Source of the DNA: Caprella mutica
Taxonomy: Eukaryota > Arthropoda > Malacostraca > Amphipoda > Caprellidae
Length of the DNA: 64,000 nt
Direction: 5' to 3'
Assembly (NCBI GenBank): GCA_947561585.1
Contig: CANNZV010001468.1
Coordinates: 88,836-152,835, forward strand
Below the pieces are notes generated by a model. That model was not told the origin of the DNA. It made no database searches and saw nothing but the letters and a program-made list of their open reading frames with translations. The position numbers were made by a program, and so were the translations under genes. This document shows, piece by piece, positions 60,059 to 64,000 of this stretch. The stretch's first letter is position 1. Each line of letters starts with the position of its first letter.

Positions 60059-61474
60059 ATGACAGGAAAAATCAGTTTTTTAGACAGCGTTAGCCGTAAC
60101 TTTGACAAGGCGGCTGGACTCTCCAATTTACCTTCTGGATTATTGGCACAAATTAAGGCCTGTAATTCCGTATATCAAATGCGATTTCCAGTAAAAATTG
60201 GAAAAGATTATGAAGTAATCGAAGCTTACCGTGTTCAACACAGTCATCACAGACTTCCTACAAAAGGTGGTATTCGTTACAGTCAAAAAGTAAATCAGGA
60301 TGAGGTGATGGCCTTGGCTACCTTGATGACTTACAAATGTGCAATTGTAGATGTTCCTTTTGGAGGAGCGAAAGGAGGAGTGAAAATTTCACCTAGAGCC
60401 TATACCACAGAGCAATTACAAAAGATCACTCGCCGGTATACTGCCGAACTAATTCGTAAAAATTTTATTGGCCCAGGAATCGATGTACCAGCTCCTGATT
60501 ATGGAACAGGTTCAAGAGAGATGTCATGGATTTTGGATACTTACCTTACCTTTAAAGGTGGGGAACTTGATGCTGCAGGTTGTGTAACTGGAAAACCTGT
60601 AAACCTTTATGGTATTCAAGGAAGAACGGAAGCAACAGGCCGTGGTGTATATTATGCATTGCAAGAGACTTTGAGTTATGCAGATGATATGAAAGAATTA
60701 GGCTTGACTACTGGTATGGAAGGAAAAACCATAGCAGTTCAAGGGCTAGGTAATGTAGGATATTATGCAGCATCGATTTGTCAATATGAAGGTGGTGCTA
60801 AAATTATTAGTGTTGCGGAATATGAAGGTGCAATCCATAATGCTGACGGAATAGACATTAATAAATTGATGAAATTCCGAAAGAAAACTGGATCTATTTT
60901 AGGCTTTCCAGGAACAAAAACAATGAAAAGCCGAAAAGATGTTCTTACAGTAAAATGTGATATTTTGATTCCTGCAGCATTGGAAGGACAAATTCACAAA
61001 GGCAATGCAAGATCAGTAAAAGCAAAGATTGTTGCTGAGGCAGCAAACGGACCAGTAACAGCTGATGCTGAAGAGATTCTTTTGAAGAAAGGAATTATGA
61101 TTCTTCCTGATATGTATATCAATGCTGGAGGGGTAACAGTTTCTTATTTTGAATGGTTAAAAAATCTTTCTCATATGCGATTTGGTCGTTTGGAAAAAAG
61201 ATTTGACCATAGAACTTATTCAAACTTAGTAGGACTTGTTGAAGAAAAAACAGGTAAGACTATTGGCTCAAAAGAAAAAGAGTTTTTGACGAAAGGTGCA
61301 GACGAGATCGATTTGGTTCGTTCTGGACTGGAAGAAACAATGGTTAATTCGTACCAACAAATCCGATTAATTAAAAAACGTAAGAAAAATGTAACAGATT
61401 TAAGAACTGCTGCATTTATCAATGCGTTGGATAAAATAGCAAGTGATTATATGACTTTAGGGATTTTCCCATAA
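60059..61474 (+). CDS. Glu/Leu/Phe/Val dehydrogenase
   Basis: This 471-residue enzyme starts 6 bases after ccmD. The catalytic domain has HRLPTKGGIRYSQKVNQDEVMALA near 63, the active-site GGAKGGVKISPR near 101 and PAPDYGTGSREMSWILDTY near 142; the Rossmann domain has TIAVQGLGNVGYYAA near 223. It oxidatively deaminates glutamate or a related amino acid with NAD(P). The C-terminus carries about 50 extra residues (NSYQQIRLIKKRKKNVTDLR...ASDYMTLGIF) beyond the usual end near 420. The adjacent Lrp-type regulator may respond to amino-acid levels. Glutamate is the likeliest substrate, but leucine cannot be excluded by eye. Confidence 0.9.
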   Translation: MTGKISFLDSVSRNFDKAAGLSNLPSGLLAQIKACNSVYQMRFPVKIGKDYEVIEAYRVQHSHHRLPTKGGIRYSQKVNQDEVMALATLMTYKCAIVDVPFGGAKGGVKISPRAYTTEQLQKITRRYTAELIRKNFIGPGIDVPAPDYGTGSREMSWILDTYLTFKGGELDAAGCVTGKPVNLYGIQGRTEATGRGVYYALQETLSYADDMKELGLTTGMEGKTIAVQGLGNVGYYAASICQYEGGAKIISVAEYEGAIHNADGIDINKLMKFRKKTGSILGFPGTKTMKSRKDVLTVKCDILIPAALEGQIHKGNARSVKAKIVAEAANGPVTADAEEILLKKGIMILPDMYINAGGVTVSYFEWLKNLSHMRFGRLEKRFDHRTYSNLVGLVEEKTGKTIGSKEKEFLTKGADEIDLVRSGLEETMVNSYQQIRLIKKRKKNVTDLRTAAFINALDKIASDYMTLGIFP

Positions 61475-61494
61475 GAATATTCATTTGATAAATC

Positions 61495-61537
61495 AAAGGC
61501 TTTTAACATGAGAATAAGTGTTAAAAGCCTTTTTTTA
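61495..61537 (+). terminator. Intrinsic terminator after the dehydrogenase gene
   Basis: AGGCTTTTAACA (61497-61508) pairs perfectly over 12 bp with TGTTAAAAGCCT (61519-61530), followed by a run of T. Confidence 0.92.
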
Positions 61538-61642
61538 TACATATTACATTTTAATATTATTTCTCATTGGACAAAATATTATTAGTATTTATGCGGAAAA
61601 AGACATTTCATAGAAAATAATACTACGGAATTATATTGTTTT

Positions 61643-61673
61643 TTTGATTTTAATTTTTTTATCAATATATTTG
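61643..61673 (+). promoter_or_regulatory. Promoter of the Lrp-type regulator gene
   Basis: TTTG at 61643-61646, a 19-base spacer, then TATATTTG at 61666-61673. This is an exact match to the Bacteroidota TTTG-N19-TAnnTTTG consensus; the start codon is at 61777. Confidence 0.72.
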
Positions 61674-61776
61674 CCGCTGAATAAAACTTTATCCTTTTGA
61701 ATGAAGAAACTTTGTAATTTATTCCAGAATGTTTCTTTATTCCTTACATAATCCAAATTACAGTCCTTTATCAGTT

Positions 61777-62253
61777 ATGGAAAACAAATTTGACAAAATC
61801 GACTTGAAGATTTTGAAAATCCTTCAAGAAAACAGCAAGATTACAAACCTTGATTTATCAAAAAAAATCGGGTTGTCCCCTGCACCGACTTTAGAGAGAG
61901 TAAAAAAATTAGAACAATCTGGTATTATCCAAAGCTATCATGCTTTAGTAGATACTCAAGCGATTGGGTTAAGTGTTAAGACTTTCGTTTTAGTTTCATT
62001 GGCTTGGCAAAAAGAAAATGCTTTAAATGCATTTTTGGAAAAAATCAAAACCATTGAAGAAATTACAGAGTGTTATATTATTACAGGTGAAGCTGATTTT
62101 TTAATCAAAATCATTTGTAAGGATATTCCAACATATGAGCAATTGTTGTTTAAAACTCTTTCTCAAATCGAAGAAATCGAGCGTTTAAAAACTTTAATGA
62201 CATTATCTACAGTAAAAGATTCAAAGCTTTTACCATTTAAATATGAAGATTAA
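61777..62253 (+). CDS. Lrp/AsnC family transcriptional regulator
   Basis: The frame opens at 61729, but ATG 61777 gives MENKFDKIDLKILKILQENS, the usual Lrp start, so I use it (158 residues). An N-terminal winged helix-turn-helix (about 1-55: KITNLDLSKKIGLSPAPTLERVKKLEQSGII) is followed by the ligand-binding RAM domain (about 66-150) with SVKTFVLVSLAW, ITECYIITGEADFLIKII. It probably senses an amino acid and may control the upstream dehydrogenase or itself. It has a consensus promoter and its own terminator. Confidence 0.93.
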   Translation: MENKFDKIDLKILKILQENSKITNLDLSKKIGLSPAPTLERVKKLEQSGIIQSYHALVDTQAIGLSVKTFVLVSLAWQKENALNAFLEKIKTIEEITECYIITGEADFLIKIICKDIPTYEQLLFKTLSQIEEIERLKTLMTLSTVKDSKLLPFKYED

Positions 62254-62313
62254 ATTTGACTATTCATGATAGAAGCCTTGTTAAAGACGGCATTTATCAA
62301 TTAGTTGAAAAAT

Positions 62314-62350
62314 AAAAAAACCGTCTCGACTTTATCGGGACGGTTTTTTA
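62314..62350 (+). terminator. Intrinsic terminator after the Lrp-type gene
   Basis: AACCGTCTCGA (62319-62329) pairs with TCGGGACGGTT (62335-62345) with one G-U pair, followed by TTTTTT. Confidence 0.9.
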
Positions 62351-62425
62351 GTTGTTGGAGAATACGTTCTAAAGACTTTAATTAAAACTCTACTTCTAAA
62401 CCCCAAAATCACAGAATAACTTTTT

Positions 62426-63220
62426 ATGAAAAAAAATAAAAATTCATTGCTTTGGGAGATTTCTGGAAAAAACCTTCCTGGAGCTTCTTATATATTTGGT
62501 ACCATGCATGTTAGTGATGAAAGAGCATTTCATGCAGAAGATTTGGTGAAGGAAAAGATAAAATTGTGTGATGCTTTTGCTTTAGAATTCAATTTAGAAA
62601 CTGCTGATACTAACTTAAAAGCAGACGCAATGAATTTGCCAGAAGGTGTGACTTTAGATTCACTCATTCCTCCTAAGAAATTTGAAAAAATCAATAAACG
62701 ATTTATGCGAATGACGGGTTATGATTTGATGCAATTCAATCATAGTATCCCCATGCAAATCACAAACTTTATTACGAGTATCATTTTTTCAAATGATAGG
62801 TTGAAGTCATTAGATGAGACTTTATTCCTTTTTGCAAAAGATCAGGATAAAATATTATTAGGTATCGAAACCTTCGAAGAACAATTGGAAATTATGGCTA
62901 AAATTCCAATTGAGAATCAACTTCAAGGAATGCTTAAAGCGTTTAAAAGTATCAAACAGTTTAGAAAGCAAGCTTTAAAAATGGCCGATCTTTATGCTAA
63001 AGCAGACATTCGGCAACTTTACAAAAGTGGTAAAAAATCACTTGGCTCAGAGAGAAAATTATTACTTTACGATCGAAATGAATTAATGGCTGATCGTATT
63101 AATAAAATGATGAATGAGCAAACTATTGTTTGTGCCATTGGGGCAGCTCATTTAGCAGGAAAGAAAGGCGTTTTACGATTATTAAAAAATGAAGGTTATA
63201 AAGTGAAACCTGTTTTTTAA
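62426..63220 (+). CDS. TraB/GumN family protein
   Basis: This 264-residue protein has the TraB/GumN (Tiki-like) pattern: LLWEISGKNLPGASYIFGTMHVSDERAF near 9 with the GTxH motif, FALEFNLET near 50, a helical middle and a C-terminal TIVCAIGAAHLAGKKGVLRLLKNEGYKV with the second G-x-x-H-L. Relatives include the Tiki Wnt metalloprotease, so protease activity is possible and metal ligands GTMH and AAHL are both kept. There is no signal peptide in this copy (the N-terminus MKKNKNSLLWEISG is polar), suggesting a cytosolic protein, unlike most Tiki-type members. Confidence 0.87.
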   Translation: MKKNKNSLLWEISGKNLPGASYIFGTMHVSDERAFHAEDLVKEKIKLCDAFALEFNLETADTNLKADAMNLPEGVTLDSLIPPKKFEKINKRFMRMTGYDLMQFNHSIPMQITNFITSIIFSNDRLKSLDETLFLFAKDQDKILLGIETFEEQLEIMAKIPIENQLQGMLKAFKSIKQFRKQALKMADLYAKADIRQLYKSGKKSLGSERKLLLYDRNELMADRINKMMNEQTIVCAIGAAHLAGKKGVLRLLKNEGYKVKPVF

Positions 63221-63253
63221 AATATTCAAAAATTTATCATTCAATATTATTTC

Positions 63254-63955
63254 ATGAAAATCACCTTAGAAAAAGGAAATAAGACAGCGTTGGTTTTTGG
63301 AGCTTCTGGCTTAGTGGGTGGATTTTGTCTAAATCAATTATTGCTTTCCCCAATGTATTCTAAAGTGGTTTGTTTTGGTCGAAGAAAAGTACCTATTCAA
63401 AATGATAAATTAGAACAACATATTATTGATTTTGATAAATTAGAAAATTATAAAAATCTAATTCAAGGTAATGATTTGTTTTGTAGCATCGGAACTACAA
63501 TCAAAAAAGCAGGGAGCCAAGAAAAGTTTCGAAAAATAGACTTTGAGATACCCAAGCAAATTGCCCATATCGCAATTGAAAACGGAGTTAGCCAATTTAT
63601 TTTAGTTTCTGCTGCTGACGCAAATTCCAATTCCAAAGTATTTTATAATCAAGTCAAAGGTGAATTGGAGGATGAGATTCGATCTTTAAATTTTTGGGGC
63701 ACGCATATTTTGCGACCATCTATTTTGTTAGGAGATCGAAAAGAAACGAGACCTCTTGAAAGAGTAGGAATGATTTTAGGGCAAGGTATAGATAAAATTT
63801 TTGGAAGTTTATTAGGAAGGTATCAACCTGTAAAAGCAGAAGATGTTGCTAAAGCGATGGTTGCGGCAGCACAAAAGCTTGAAAAGGGTACTTATAAATA
63901 TTACTCAGATCATTTAAAAGAACTGGGTAATGGGGAACGAAAATTAATTGAATAA
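63254..63955 (+). CDS. NAD(P)-binding oxidoreductase (HTATIP2-like)
   Basis: This 233-residue Rossmann protein has the cofactor motif ALVFGASGLVGGFCLNQLL near 12, an NADP-type basic pair FGRRKVPI near 42, LFCSIGTTIKKAGSQEKFRK near 75 and YNQVKGELEDEIRSL near 135, which replaces the SDR YxxxK. These match the HTATIP2/CC3-like atypical SDR group. The conserved RPSILLGDRKETRPLE near 154 supports it. Function in bacteria is unknown. It begins 33 bases after the TraB/GumN gene and is likely cotranscribed. Confidence 0.85.
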   Translation: MKITLEKGNKTALVFGASGLVGGFCLNQLLLSPMYSKVVCFGRRKVPIQNDKLEQHIIDFDKLENYKNLIQGNDLFCSIGTTIKKAGSQEKFRKIDFEIPKQIAHIAIENGVSQFILVSAADANSNSKVFYNQVKGELEDEIRSLNFWGTHILRPSILLGDRKETRPLERVGMILGQGIDKIFGSLLGRYQPVKAEDVAKAMVAAAQKLEKGTYKYYSDHLKELGNGERKLIE

Positions 63956-63962
63956 TCATAAT

Positions 63963-64000
63963 AGACCGCTTTGCTGTGAGAAGTGAGATTGTCACCTGTG
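63963..64000. repeat. Partial palindrome at the window edge, related to 28497-28674
   Basis: GACCGCTTTGCTGTGAGAAG followed by TGAGATTG resembles the arm unit AACGCTTCGCTGTGAG...GTGAGATGA of the giant palindrome. Only one arm is inside the window. Confidence 0.6.

Noticed and set aside
61729..61776. Earlier start for the Lrp-type regulator
   Set aside because: The 16 added residues (MFLYSLHNPNY...) are unlike the family, whose N-terminus begins at ATG 61777.

Overview
This window is an AT-rich chromosome segment from a member of the Bacteroidota. The evidence is a Por/T9SS C-terminal sorting domain (56.9-57.6 kb), a ccmB-ccmC-ccmD haem-export cluster in Bacteroidota order, the SDR-type threonine dehydrogenase with Kbl, a head-GIN (DUF2807) protein, many LxxC lipoproteins, and promoter-like TAnnTTTG boxes. 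A Saprospira-like lineage is plausible, but no rRNA or other decisive marker is present. I see no prophage, CRISPR array, plasmid origin or integrative element. One intact insertion sequence lies at 50.5-51.8 kb.

Layout. 0-4 kb (minus strand): a lipoprotein cut by the window edge, glycine C-acetyltransferase (kbl), two small genes, and threonine dehydrogenase (tdh). Kbl and Tdh together turn threonine into glycine and acetyl-CoA. 4-10.3 kb (minus): a signalling cluster with a sigma-54-dependent response regulator, a giant multi-PAS histidine kinase, a receiver-Hpt protein and an overlapping HsdR_N-type nuclease-fold gene. 10.3-12.3 kb: poor in genes, with a glycosyltransferase remnant and a 476-bp nested inverted repeat. 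12.3-16.1 kb: a ClpB-like two-AAA ATPase with a degenerate first domain, a reading frame that continues out of phase, and a small membrane protein. 16.1-16.35 kb: a strong candidate for a structured non-coding RNA with its own promoter box and terminator. 16.3-20.7 kb: a nucleotidyltransferase, a 698-residue EVIKEV-repeat envelope protein and a divergent double-OmpA protein. 21-29.6 kb: folD, prmA, a 1507-residue exported protein and a YheT-type hydrolase. 29.6-33.5 kb: two exported alpha/alpha-toroid (squalene cyclase-fold) proteins and the head-GIN protein. 33.6-37.2 kb: an SbcD/SbcC-like nuclease pair. 37.3-42.8 kb: a frameshifted four-helix-bundle gene, a TonB-C-domain protein, a four-gene membrane/coiled-coil module with a PspA-like protein, a zinc-ribbon-like protein and an S4 RNA-binding protein. 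42.9-49.1 kb: a lipoprotein alkylsulfatase, and a sugar-activation pair of a GalU-like nucleotidyltransferase and an 1108-residue fucokinase-like/UDPGP fusion. 49.2-52.4 kb: YwbE, a cyclic-nucleotide-domain membrane protein, a DUF3820 protein, the IS and a lipoprotein. 52.4-53.1 kb: three aberrant tRNA-like genes with a second copy of the nested inverted repeat among them. 53.1-57.6 kb (minus): a zinc-finger SDR, two unknown genes and a T9SS cargo protein. 57.7-64 kb (plus): ccmB, ccmC, ccmD, a Glu/Leu-type dehydrogenase, an Lrp regulator, a TraB/GumN protein and an NAD(P)-binding protein.

A striking property of the whole window is that intergenic spaces are filled with long imperfect palindromes. 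At least three are dispersed families with several copies here: the 476/245-bp element, a 112-155-bp family with TGTAATTATTCAGCAT ends, and the AACGCTTCGCTGTGAG palindrome. Others are built from short words such as GGTTTGAA or AATTCAAAATTC. Ordinary intrinsic terminators are also easy to see. All functional calls come from reading translations and motifs by eye; no database search was run.
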